From the NCBI GenBank assembly GCA_035578905.1, contig JAQJVL010000565.1:349001-413000 (forward strand): a DNA stretch of 64,000 nt, read 5' to 3'. Positions 1 through 14,500 of this stretch are shown here, piece after piece. The position numbers and the translations under genes were made by a program. Within the stretch, counting starts at the first letter, position 1. The number at the start of each line of letters is the position of its first letter. Under the pieces are notes generated by a model. That model had not been told where the DNA came from. It ran no database searches and worked only from the letters and a program-made list of their open reading frames with translations. This DNA comes from Stictocephala bisonia. Its lineage: Eukaryota; Arthropoda; Insecta; Hemiptera; Membracidae.

Positions 1-1189
1 GATGACACTCAACTCTAAACCAGTATTTCCATTTACACTAAGAGAGTATGGATGATACTCAACTCTAAACCAGTATTTCCATTTACTATATGAGATTATG
101 GATGATACTCAACTCTAAACCGTATTTCCATTTACACTATGAGAGTATGGATGATACTCAACTCTAAACCAGTATTTCCATTTACACTATGAGAGTATGG
201 ATGATACTCAACTCTAAACCAGTATTTCCATTTACACTATGAGAGTATGGATGATACTCAACTCTAAACCAGTATTTCCATTTACACTAAGAGAGTATGG
301 ATGATACTCAACTCTAAACCAGTATTTCCATTTACACTAAGAGAGTATGGATGATACTCAACTCTAAACCAGTATTTCCATTTACACTATGAGAGTATAG
401 ATGATACTCAACTCTAAACCAGTATTTCCATTTACACTATGAGAGTATGGATGATACTCAACTCTAAACCAGTATTTCCATTTACACTATGAGAGTATGG
501 ATGATACTCAACTCAAAACTAGTATTTCCATTTACACTATGAGAGTATGGATGATACTCAACTCTAAACCAGTATTTCCATTTACACTATAAGAGTATGG
601 ATGATACTCAACTCTAAACCAGTATTTCCATTTACACTATGAGAGTATGGATGATACTCAACTTTAAACCAGTATTTCCATTTACACTATGAGAGTATGG
701 ATGATACTCAACTCTAAACCAGTAATTCCATTTACACTATGAGAGTATGGATGATGATACTCAACTCTAAACCAGTATTTTCATTTACACTATGAGAGTA
801 TGGATGATACTCAACTCTAAACCAGTATTTCCATTTACACTAAGAGAGTATGGATAATACTCAACTATAAACCAGTATTTTCATTTACACTATGAGAGTA
901 TGGATGATACTCAACTCTAAACCAGTATTTCCATTTACACTATGAGAGTACGGATGATACTCAACTCTAAACTAATATTTCCATTTACACTATGAGAGTA
1001 TGGATGATACTTAACTCTAAACCAGTATTTCCATTTACACTATGAGAGTATGGATGATACTCAAATCTAAACTAATATTTCCATTTACACTATGAGAATA
1101 TGGATGTTACTCACATCTAAACTGATATTTCCATTTACACTATGAGAGTATGGATGAAGATACTCAACTCTAAACCAGTATTTCAATTT

Positions 1190-3515
1190 ACACTATGAGA
1201 GTATGGATGATACTTAACTCTAAACTAATATTTCCATTTACACTATAAGAGTATGGATGATACTCAACTCTAAACCAGTATTTCCATTTACACTATGAGA
1301 GTATGGATGATACTTAACTCTAAACCAGTATTTCCATTAAAACTATGAGAGTATGGATGATGCTCAACTCTAAACTAGTATTTCCATTTACACTATGAGA
1401 GTATGGATGATACTAAACTCTAAACTAATATTTCCATTTACACTATGAGAGTATGGATGATACTTAATTCTAAACCAGTAAATCCATTTACACTAAGAGT
1501 GTATGGATGATACTTAACTCTAAACCAGTACTCTATTTCCATTTACACTAAGAGAGTATGGATGATTCTCAAATTTAAACCAGTATTTCCATTTACACTA
1601 TGAGAGTATGGATGATGATACTCAACTCCAAAACAGTATTTTCATTTACACTATGAGAGTATGGATGATACTCAACTCTAAACCAGTATATCCATTTACA
1701 CTATGAGAGTATGCATGATACTCAACTCTAAACTAATATTTCCATTTACACTATGAGAGTATGGATGATACTTAATTCCAAACCAGTATTTCCAATTACA
1801 CTAAGAGAGTATGGATGATACCTAACTCTAAACCAGTATTTCCATTTACACTATGAGAGTATGGATGATACTCAAATCTAAACTAATATTTCCATTTACA
1901 CCATGAGAATATGGATGATACTCACATCTAAATTGATATTTCCATTTACACTATGAGAGTATGGATGAAGATACTCAACTCTAAACAAGTATTTCCATTT
2001 ACACTATGAGAGTATGGATAATACTCAACCCTAAACCAGTATTTCCATTTACACTATGAGAGTATGGATGATACTCAACTCTAAACCAGTATTTCCATTT
2101 AAACTATGAGAGTATGGATGATACTCAACTCTAAACTAGTATTTCCATTTAAACTATGAGAGTATGGATGATACTCAACTCTAAACTAATATTTCCATTT
2201 ACACTATGAATGATACTCATTTTTAAACCAGTATATCCATTTACACTATGAGAGTATGGATGATACTCAACTCTAAACCAGTATATCCATTTACACTATG
2301 AGAGTATGGATGATACTCAACTCTAAACTAATATTTCCATTTACACTATGAGAGTATGGATGATACTCAACTCTAAACCCGTATTTCCATTTACACTATG
2401 AGAGTATGGATGATACTCAACTCTAAACTAGTATTTCCATTTAAACTATGAGAGTATGGATGATACTTAACTGTAAACTAGTATTTCCATTTAAACTATG
2501 AGAGTATGGATGATACTTAACTCTAAACTAATATTTCCATTTACACTATGAGAGTATGGATGATACTTAATTCTAAACCAGTATATCCATTTACACTAAG
2601 AGAGTATGGATGATACTTAACTCTAAACCAGTATTTCCATTTACACTAAGAGAGTATGGATGATACTCAACTCTAAACCAGTATTTCCATTTACATTAAG
2701 AGAGTATGGATGATACTTAACTCTAAACCAGTATTTCCATTTACACTAAGAGATTATGGATGATACTCAACTCTGAACCAGTATTTCCATTCACACTAAG
2801 AGAGTATGGATGATACTCAACTCTAAACCAGTATTTCCATTTACACTAAGAGAGTATGGATGATACTCAACTCTAAACCAGTATTTCCATTTGCACTAAG
2901 AGAGTATGGATGATACTCAACTCTAAACCAGTATTTCCATTTACACTAAGAGAGTATGGATGATACTCAACTCTAAACCAGTATTTCCATTTACACTAAG
3001 AGAGTATAGTTGATACTCAATTCTAAACCAGTATTTCCATTTACACTAAGAGAGTATGGATGATACTCAACTCTAAACCAGTATTTCCATTTACACTATG
3101 AGAGTATGGATGATACTCAACTCTAAACCAGTATTTCCATTTAAACTATGAGAGTATGGATGATACTTAACTCTAAACTAGTATTTCCATTTAAACTATG
3201 AGAGTATGGATGATACTCAACTCTAAACTAATATTTCCATTTACACTATGAGAGTATGGATGATACTTAATTCTAAACCAGTATATCCATTTACACTAAG
3301 AGAGTATGGATGATACTTAACTCTAAACCAGTATTTCCATTTACATCAAGAGAGTATGGATGATACTCAACTTTAAACCAGTATATCCATTTACACTATG
3401 AGAGTATGGATGATACTCAACTCTAAACCAGTATTTTCATTTACACTCTGAGAGTATCGATGATGATACTCAACTCCAAACCAGTATTTTCATTTACACT
3501 ATGAGAGTATGGATG
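1190..3515. repeat. Higher-order block, copy 1 (2.3 kb; partner at 9187)
   Basis: Rare private variants of this part of the 50-bp array recur 7,996-7,997 bp downstream. Examples are 'ccattaaaac' at 1334/9331, the insertion 'ctctatttcc' at 1531/9528, the truncated unit 'tgaatgatactc' at about 2208/10204, 'acccgta' at 2377/10373 and 'acatcaag' at 3343/11339. The near-constant offset shows block duplication of about 46 monomers rather than chance convergence. Confidence 0.9.
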
Positions 3516-4204
3516 ATACTTAACTCTAAACCAGTATATCCATTTACACTATGAGAGTATGGATGATACTCAACTCTAAACTAATATTTCCATTTACACT
3601 ATGAGAGTATGGATGATACTTAATTCTAAACCAGTATTTCCAATTACACTAAGAGAGTATGGATGATACTTAACTCTAAACCAGTATTTCCATTTACACT
3701 ATGAGAGTATGGATGATACTCAAATCTAAACTAATATTTCCATTTACACCATGAGAATATGGATGATACTCAACTCTAAACTAATATTTCCATTTACACT
3801 ATGAGAGTATGGATGATACTCAACTCTAAACCAGTATTTCCATTTACACTATGAGAGTATGGATGATACTCAACTCTAAACTAGTATTTCCATTTAAACT
3901 ATGAGAGTATGGATGATACTCAACTCTAAACTAGTATTGCCATTTAAACTATGAGAGTATGGATGATACTCAACTCTTAACTAATATTTCCATTTACACT
4001 ATGAGAGTATGGATGATACTTAACTCTAAACCAGTATTTCCATTTACACTAAGAGAGTATGGATGATACTCAACTCTAAACCAGTATTTCCATTTACACT
4101 AAGAGAGTATGGATGATACTTAACTCTAAACCAGTATTTCCATTTACACTAAGAGAGTATGGACGATACTCAACTCTAAACCAGTATTTCCATTTACACT
4201 AAGA

Positions 4205-5520
4205 GAGTATGGATGATACTCAACTCTAAACCAGTATTTCCATTTACACTAAGAGAGTATGGATGATACTCAACTCTAAACCAGTATTTCCATTTACACT
4301 AAAAGAGTATGGATGATACTCAACTCTAAACCAGTATTTCCATATACACTAAGAGAGTATGGATGATACTTAACTCTTAACCAGTATTTCCATTTACACT
4401 AAGAGAGTATGGATGATACTCAATTCTAAACCAGTATTTCCATTTACACTAAGAGATTATGGATGATACTTAACTCTAAACCAGTATTTTCATTTACACT
4501 AAGAGAGTATGGATGATACTTAACTCTAAACCAGTATTTCCATTTACACTAAGAGAGTATGGATGATACTCAATTCTAAACCAGTATTTCCATTTACACT
4601 AAGAGAGTATGGATGATACTTAACTCTAAACCATTATTTCCATTTACAATAAGAGAGTATGGATGATATTCAACTCTAAACTAGTATTTCCATTTAAACT
4701 ATGAGAGTATGGATGATACTTAATTCTAAACCAGTATATCCATTTACACTAAGAGAGTATGGATGATACTTAACTCTAAACCAGTATTTCCATTTACACT
4801 AAGAGAGTATCGATGATACTCAACTCTAAACTAGTATATCCATTTAAACTATGAGAGTATGGATGATACTCAACTCTAAACCAGTATTTCCATTTACACT
4901 AAGAGAGTATGGATGATACTCAACTCTAAACCAGTATTTCCATTTACACTAAAAGAGTATGGATGATACTCAACTCTAAACCAGTATTTCCATATACACT
5001 AAGAGAGTATGGATGATACTTAACTCTTAACCAGTATTTCCATTTACACTAAGAGAGTATGGATGATACTCAATTCTAAACCAGTATTTCCATTTACACT
5101 AAGAGATTATGGATGATACTTAACTCTAAACCAGTATTTCCATTTACACTAAGAGAGTATGGATGATACTTAACTCTAAACCAGTATTTCCATTTACACT
5201 AAGAGAGTATGGATGATACTCAATTCTAAACCAGTATTTCCATTTACACTAAGAGAGTATGGATGATACTTAACTCTAAACCATTATTTCCATTTACAAT
5301 AAGAGAGTATGGATGATATTCAACTCTAAACTAGTATTTCCATTTAAACTATGAGAGTATGGATGATACTTAATTCTAAACCAGTATATCCATTTACACT
5401 AAGAGAGTATGGATGATACTTAACTCTAAACCAGTATTTCCATTTACACTAAGAGAGTATCGATGATACTCAACTCTAAACTAGTATTTCCATTTAAACT
5501 ATGAGAGTATGGATGATACT
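4205..5520. repeat. Tandem 13-monomer duplication (650-bp offset)
   Basis: Private variants repeat at exactly 650 bp: 'aaaagagtat' at 4301/4951, 'catatacact' at 4341/4991, 'taactcttaa' at 4371/5021 and 'cgatgatact' at 4811/5461. This is a direct tandem duplication of 13 monomers. A related series reappears near 7,137-8,276 and again near 15,640-16,080. Confidence 0.85.
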
Positions 5521-8500
5521 CAACTTTAAACTAATATTTCCATTTACACTATGAGAGTATGGATGATACTTAATTCTAAACCAGTATATCCATTTACACT
5601 AAGAGAGTATGGATGATACTTAACTCTAAACCAGTATTTCCATTTAAACTATGAGAGTATGGATGATACTCAACTCTAAACTAGTATTTCCATTTAAACT
5701 ATGAGAGTATTGGTGATACTCAACTCTAAACTAATATTTCCATTTACACTATGAGAGTATGGATGATACTTAATTCTAAACCAGTATATCCATTTACACT
5801 AAGAGAGTATGGATGATACTTAACTCTAAACCAGTATTTCCATTTACACTATGAATGATACTCATTTTTAAACCAGTATATCCATTTACACTATGAGAGT
5901 ATGGATGATACTCAACTCTAAACCAGTATTTCAATTTACACTATGAGAGTATGGATGATGATACTCAACTCCAAACCAGTATTTTCATTTACACTATGAG
6001 AGTATGGATGATACTAATCTCTAAACCAGTATATCCATTTACACTATGAGAGTATGGATGATACTCAACTCTAAACTAATATTTCCATTTACACTATGAG
6101 AGTATGGATGATACTCAACTCTAAACCAGTATTTCCATTTACACTATGAGAGTATGGATGATACTCAACTCTAAACTAGTATTTCCATTTACACTATGAG
6201 AGTATGGATGATACCTAACTCTAAACTAGTATTTCCATTTACACTATGAGAGTATGGATGATACTTAACTCTAAACCTAGTATTTCCATTTACACTATGA
6301 GAGTATGGATGATACTTAACTCTAAACCAGTATTTCCATTTACACTAAGAGAGTATGGATGATACTCAACTCTAAACCAGTATTTCCATTTACACTAAGA
6401 GAGTATGGATGATACTCAACTCTAAACCAGTATTTCCATTTACACTAAGAGAGTATGGATGATACTCAACTCTAAACCAGTATTTCCATTTACACTATGA
6501 GAGTATGGATGATACTCAACTCTAAACCAGTATTTCCATTTACACTAAGAGAGTATGGATGATACTCAACTCTAAACCAGTATTTCCATTTACACTATGA
6601 GAGTATGGATGATACTCAACTCTAAACCAGTATTTCCATTTACACTATGAGAGTATGGATGATACTCAACTCTAAACCAGTATTTCCATTTACACTATGA
6701 GAGTATGGATGATACTCAACTCTAAACTAGTATTTCCATTTACACTATGAGAGTATGGATGATACTCAACTCTAAACCAGTATTTCCATTTACACTTTGA
6801 GAGTATGGATGATACTCAACTCTAAACCAGTATTTCCATTTACACTATGAGAGTATGGATGATACTCAACTCTAAACCAGTATTTCCATTTACACTATGA
6901 GAGTATGGATGATACTCAACTCTAAACCAGTATTTCCATTTACACTATGAGAGTATGGATGATACTCAACTCTAAACCAGTATTTTCATTTACACTATGA
7001 GAGTATGGATGATACTCAACTCTAAACCAGTATTTCCATTTACACTAAGAGAGTATGGATGATACTCAACTCTAAACCAGTATTTCCATTTACACTAAGA
7101 GAGTATGGATGATACTCAACTCTAAACCAGTATTTCCATATACACTAAGAGAGTATGGATGATACTTAACTCTAAACCAGTATTTCCATTTACACTAAGA
7201 GAGTATGGATGATACTCAATTCTAAACCAGTATTTCCATTTACACTAAGAGAGTATGGATGATACTTAACTCTAAACCAGTATTTCCATTTACACTAAGA
7301 GAGTATGGATGATACTTAACTCTAAACCAGTATTTCCATTTACACTAAGAGAGTATGGATGATACTCAATTCTAAACCAGTATTTCCATTTACACTAAGA
7401 GAGTATGGATGATACTTAACTCTAAACCATTATTTCCATTTACAATAAGAGAGTATGGATGATATTCAACTCTAAACTAGTATTTCCATTTAAACTATGA
7501 GAGTATGGATGATACTCAACTCTAAACTAACATTTCCATTTACACTATGAGAGTATGGATGATACTTAATTCTAAACCAGTATATCCATTTACACTAAGA
7601 GAGTATGGATGATACTTAACTCTAAACCAGTATTTCCATTTACACTAAGAGAGTATCGATGATACTCAACTCTAAACTAGTATTTCCATTTAAACTATGA
7701 GAGTATGGATGATACTCAACTCTAAACTAATATTTCCATTTACACTATGAGAGTATGGATGATACTTAATTCTAAACCAGTATATCCATTTACACTAAGA
7801 GAGTATGGATGATACTCAACTCTAAACCAGTATTTCCATTTAAACTATGAGAGTATGGATGATACTCAACTCTAAACTAGTATTTCCATTTAAACTATGA
7901 GAGTATTGGTGATACTCAACTCTAAACTAATATTTCCATTTACACTATGAGAGTATGGATGATACTTAATTCTAAACCAGTATATCCATTTACACTAAGA
8001 GAGTATGGATGATACTTAACTCTAAACCAGTATTTCCATTTACACTATGAATGATACTCATTTTTAAACCAGTATATCCATTTACACTATGAGAGTATGG
8101 ATGATACTCAACTCTAAACCAGTATTTCAATTTACACTATGAGAGTATGGATGATGATACTCAACTCCAAACCAGTATTTTCATTTACACTATGAGAGTA
8201 TGGATGATACTAAACTCTAAACCAGTATATCCATTTACACTATGAGAGTATGGATGATACTCAACTCTAAACTAATATTTCCATTTACACTATGAGAGTA
8301 TGGATGATACTCAACTCTAAACCCGTATTTCCATTTACACTATGAGAGTATGGATGATACTCAACTCTAAACTAGTATTTCCATTTAAACTATGAGAGTA
8401 TGGATGATACTTAACTGTAAACTAGTATTTCCATTTAAACTATGAGAGTATGGATGATACTTAACTCTAAACTAATATTTCCATTTACACTATGAGAGTA

Positions 8501-9186
8501 TGAATGATACTTAATTTTAAACCACTATATCCATTTACACTAAGAGAGTATGGATGATACTTAACTCTAAACCAGTATTTCCATTTACACTAAGAGAGTA
8601 TGGATGATACTCAACTCTAAACCAGTATTTCCATTTACATTAAGAGAGTATGGATGATACTTAACTCTAAACCAGTATTTCCATTTACACTATGAGAGTA
8701 TGGATGATACTCAACTCTAAACCAGTATTTCCATTTACACTATGAGAGTATGGATGATACTCAACTCTAAACCAGTATTTCCATTTACACTATGAGAGTA
8801 TGGATGATACTCAACTCTAAACCAGTATTTCCATTTACACTATGAGAGTATGGATGATACTCAACTCTAAACCAGTATTTCCATTTACACTAAGAGAGTA
8901 TGGATGATACTCAACTCTAAACCAGTATTTCCATTTACACTATGAGAGTATGGATGATACTCAACTCTAAACCAGTATTTCCATTTACACTATGAGAGTA
9001 TGGATGATACTCAACTCTAAACCAGTATTTCCATTTACACTATGAGAGTATGGATGATACTCAACTCTAAACCAGTATTTCCATTTACACTATGAGAGTA
9101 TGGATGATACTCAACTCTAAACTAGTATTTCAATTTAAACTATGAGAGTATGGATGATACTTAACTGTAAACTAGTATTTCCATTT

Positions 9187-11512
9187 AAACTATGAGAGTA
9201 TGGATGATACTTAACTCTAAACTAATATTTCCATTTACACTATAAGAGTATGGATGATACTCAACTCTAAACCAGTATTTCCATTTACACTATGAGAGTA
9301 TGGATGATACTTAACTCTAAACCAGTATTTCCATTAAAACTATGAGAGTATGGATGATGCTCAACTCTAAACTAGTATTTCCATTTACACTATGAGAGTA
9401 TGGATGATACTAAACTCTAAACTAATATTTCCATTTACACTATGAGAGTATGGATGATACTTAATTCTAAACCAGTAAATCCATTTACACTAAGAGTGTA
9501 TGGATGATACTTAACTCTAAACCAGTACTCTATTTCCATTTACACTAAGAGAGTATGGATGATTCTCAAATTTAAACCAGTATTTCCATTTACACTATGA
9601 GAGTATGGATGATGATACTCAACTCCAAAACAGTATTTTCATTTACACTATGAGAGTATGGATGATACTCAACTCTAAACCAGTATATCCATTTACACTA
9701 TGAGAGTATGCATGATACTCAACTCTAAACTAATATTTCCATTTACACTATGAGAGTATGGATGATACTTAATTCTAAACCAGTATTTCCAATTACACTA
9801 AGAGAGTATGGATGATACTTAACTCTAAACCAGTATTTCCATTTACACTATGAGAGTATGGATGATACTCAAATCTAAACTAATATTTTCATTTACACTA
9901 TGAGAGTATGGTTGATACTCACATCTAAACTGATATTTCCATTTACACTATGAGAGTATGGATGAGATACTCAACTCTAAACAAGTATTTCCATTTACAC
10001 TATGAGAGTATGGATAATACTCAACCCTAAACCAGTATTTCCATTTACACTATGAGAGTATGGATGATACTCAACTCTAAACCAGTATTTCCATTTAAAC
10101 TATGAGAGTATGGATGATACTCAACTCTAAACTAGTATTTCCATTTAAACTATGAGAGTATGGATGATACTCAACTCTAAACTAATATTTCCATTTACAC
10201 TATGAATGATACTCATTTTTAAACCAGTATATCCATTTACACTATGAGAGTATGAGTGATACTCAACTCTAAACCAGTATATCCATTTACACTATGAGAG
10301 TATGGATGATACTCAACTCTAAACTAATATTTCCATTTACACTATGAGAGTATGGATGATACTAAACTCTAAACCCGTATTTCAATTTACACTATGAGAG
10401 TATGGATGATACTCAACTCTAAACTAGTATTTCCATTTAAACTATGAGAGTATGGATGATACTTAACTGTAAACTAGTATTTCCATTTAAACTATGAGAG
10501 TATGGATGATACTCAACTCTAAACTAATATTTCCATTTACACTATGAGAGTATGGATGATACTTAACTCTAAACCAGTATATCCATTTACACTAAGAGAG
10601 TATGGATGATACTTAACTCTAAACCAGTATTTCCATTTACACTAAGAGAGTATGGATGATACTCAACTCTAAACCAGTATTTCCATTTACATTAAGAGAG
10701 TATGGATGATACTTAACTCTAAACCAGTATTTCCATTTACACTAAGAGAGTATGGATGATACTCAACTCTAAACCAGTATTTCCATTTACACTAAGAGAG
10801 TATGGATGATACTCAACTCTAAACCAGTATTTCCATTTACACTAAGAGAGTATGGATGATACTCAACTCTAAACCAGTATTTCCATTTACACTAAGAGAG
10901 TATGGATGATACTCAACTCTAAACCAGTATTTCCATTTACATTAAGAGAGTATGGATGATACTCAACTCTAAACCAGTATTTCCATTTACACTAAGAGAG
11001 TATGGATGATACTCAACTCTAAACCAGTATTTCCATTTACACTAAGAGAGTATGGATGATACTCAACTCTAAACCAGTATTTCCATTTACACTATGAGAG
11101 TATGGATGATACTCAACTCTAAACCAGTATTTCCATTTAAACTATGAGAGTATGGATGATACTTAACTCTAAACTAGTATTTCCATTTAAACTATGAGAG
11201 TATGGATGATACTCAACTCTAAACTAATATTTCCATTTACACTATGAGAGTATGGATGATACTTAATTCTAAACCAGTATATCCATTTACACTAAGAGAG
11301 TATGGATGATACTTAACTCTAAACCAGTATTTCCATTTACATCAAGAGAGTATGGATGATACTCAACTTTAAACCAGTATATTCCATTTACACTATGAGA
11401 GTATGGATGATACTCAACTCTAAACCAGTATTTTCATTTACACTATGAGAGTATCGATGATGATACTCAACTCCAAACCAGTATTTTCATTTACACTATG
11501 AGAGTATGGATG
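9187..11512. repeat. Higher-order block, copy 2 (2.3 kb; partner at 1190)
   Basis: Second copy of the block at 1,190-3,515. The offset changes by one base near 9,961, where 'gatgagatac' replaces 'gatgaagatac', and by one base again near 11,381. Otherwise the order of rare monomer variants is preserved. Confidence 0.9.
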
Positions 11513-14500
11513 ATATTCAACTCTAAACTAATATTTCTATTTACACTATGAGAGTATGGATGATACTCAACTCTAAACCAGTATTTCCATTTACACTATG
11601 AGAGTATGGATGATACTCAACTCTAAACCAGTATTTCCATTTACACTATGAGAGTATGGATGATACTCAACTCTAAACCAGTATTTCCATTTACACTATG
11701 AGAGTATGGATGATACTCAAATCTAAACTAATATTTCCATTTACACTATGAGAGTATGGATGATACTCAACTCTAAACTAATATTTCCATTTACACTATG
11801 AGAGTATGGAAGATACTCAACTCTAAACCAGTATTTCCATTTACACTATGAGAGTATGGATGATACTCAACTCTAAACTAGTATTTCCATTTAAACTATG
11901 AGAGTATGGATGATACTCAACTCTAAACTAGTATTTCCATTTAAACTATGAGAGTATGGATGATACTCAACTCTAAACTAATATTTCCATTTACACTATG
12001 AGAGTATGGATGATACTTAACTCTAAACCAGTATTTCCATTTACACTAAGAGAGTATGGATGATACTCAACTCTAAACCAGTATTTCCATTTACACTAAG
12101 AGAGTATGGATGATACTTAACTCTAAACCAGTATTTCCATTTACACTAAGAGAGTATGGACGATACTCAACTCTAAACCAGTATTTCCATTTACACTAAG
12201 AGAGTATGGATGATACTCAACTCTAAACCAGTATTTCCATTTACACTAAGAGAGTATGGATGATACTCAACTCTAAACCAGTATTTCCATTTACACTAAG
12301 AGAGTATGGATGATACTCAACTCTAAACCAGTATTTCCATATACACTAAGAGAGTATGGATGATACTTAACTCTAAACCAGTATTTCCATTTACACTAAG
12401 AGAGTATGGATGATACTCAACTCTAAACCAGTATTTCCATTTACACTAAGAGAGTATGGATGATACTCAACTCTAAACCAGTATTTCCATTTACACTAAG
12501 AGAGTATGGATGATACTTAACTCTAAACCAGTATTTCCATTTACACTAAGAGAGTATGGATGATACTCAACTCTAAACCAGTATTTCCATTTACACTAAG
12601 AGAGTATGGATGATACTCAACTCTAAACCAGTATTTCCATTTACACTAAGAGAGTATGGATGATACTCAACTCTAAACCAGTATTTCCATTTACACTATG
12701 AGAGTATGGATGATACTCAACTCTAAACCAGTATTTCCATTTACACTAAGAGAGTATGGATGATACTCAACTCTAAACCAGTATTTCCATTTACACTAAG
12801 AGAGTATGGATGATACTCAACTCTAAACCAGTATTTCCATTTACACTAAGAGAGTATGGATGATACTCAACTCTAAACCAGTATTTCCATTTACACTAAG
12901 AGAGTATGGATGATACTCAACTCTAAACCAGTATTTCCATTTACACTAAGAGAGTATGGATGATACTCAACTCTAAACCAGTATTTCCATTTACACTAAG
13001 AGAGTATGGATGATACTCAACTCTAAACCAGTATTTCCATTTACACTAAGAGAGTATGGATGATACTCAACTCTAAACCAGTATTTCCATTTACACTAAG
13101 AGAGTATGGATGATACTCAACTCTAAACCAGTATTTCCATTTACACTAAGAGAGTATGGATGATACTTAACTGTAAACTAGTATTTCCATTTAAACTATG
13201 AGAGTATGGATGATACTCAACTCTAAACCAGTATTTCCATTTACACTAAGAGAGTATGGATGATACTCAACTCTAAACCAGTATTTCCATTTACACTAAG
13301 AGAGTATGGATGATACTCAACTCTAAACCAGTATTTCCATTTACACTATGAGAGTATGGATGATACTCAACTCTAAACCAGTATTTCCATTTACACTATG
13401 AGAGTATGGATGATACTCAACTCTAAACCAGTATTTCCATTTACACTAAGAGAGTATGGATGATACTCAACTCTAAACCAGTATTTCCATTTACACTATG
13501 AGAGTATGGATGATACTCAACTCTAAACTAGTATTTCCATTTACACTATGAGAGTATGGATGATACTCAACTCTAAACCAGTATTTCCATTTACACTATG
13601 AGAGTATGGATGATACTTAACTCTAAACCAGTATTTCCATTTACACTAAGAGAGTATGGATGATACTTAACTCTAAACCAGTATTTCCATTTACACTAAG
13701 AGAGTATGGATGATACTCAACTCTAAACCAGTATTTCCATTTACACTATGAGAGTATGGATGATACTCAACTCTAAACCAGTATTTCCATTTACACTATG
13801 AGAGTATGGATGATACTCAACTCTAAACCAGTATTTCCATTTACACTATGAGAGTATGGATGATACTCAACTCTAAACCAGTATTTCCATTTACACTATG
13901 AGAGTATGGATGATACTCAACTCTAAACCAGTATTTCCATTTACACTATGAGAGTATGGATGATACTCAACTCTAAACCAGTATTTCCATTTACACTATG
14001 AGAGTATGGATGATACTCAACTCTAAACTAGTATTTCCATTTAAACTATGAGAGTATGGATGATACTCAACTCTAAACTAGTATTTCCATTTACACTATG
14101 AGAGTATGGATGATACTCAACTCTAAACCAGTATTTCCATTTACACTATGAGAGTATGGATGATACTCAACTCTAAACCATTATTTCCATTTACACTATG
14201 AGAGTATGGATGATACTCAACTCTAAACCAGTATTTCCATTTACACTAAGAGAGTATGGATGATACTCAACTCTAAACCAGTATTTCCATTTACACTATG
14301 AGAGTATGGATGATACTCAACTCTAAACCAGTATTTCCATTTACACTATGAGAGTATGGATGATACTCAACTCTAAACCAGTATTTCCATTTACACTAAG
14401 AGAGTATGGATGATACTCAACTCTAAACCAGTATTTCCATTTACACTATGAGAGTATGGATGATACTCAACTCTAAACCAGTATTTCCATTTACACTATG

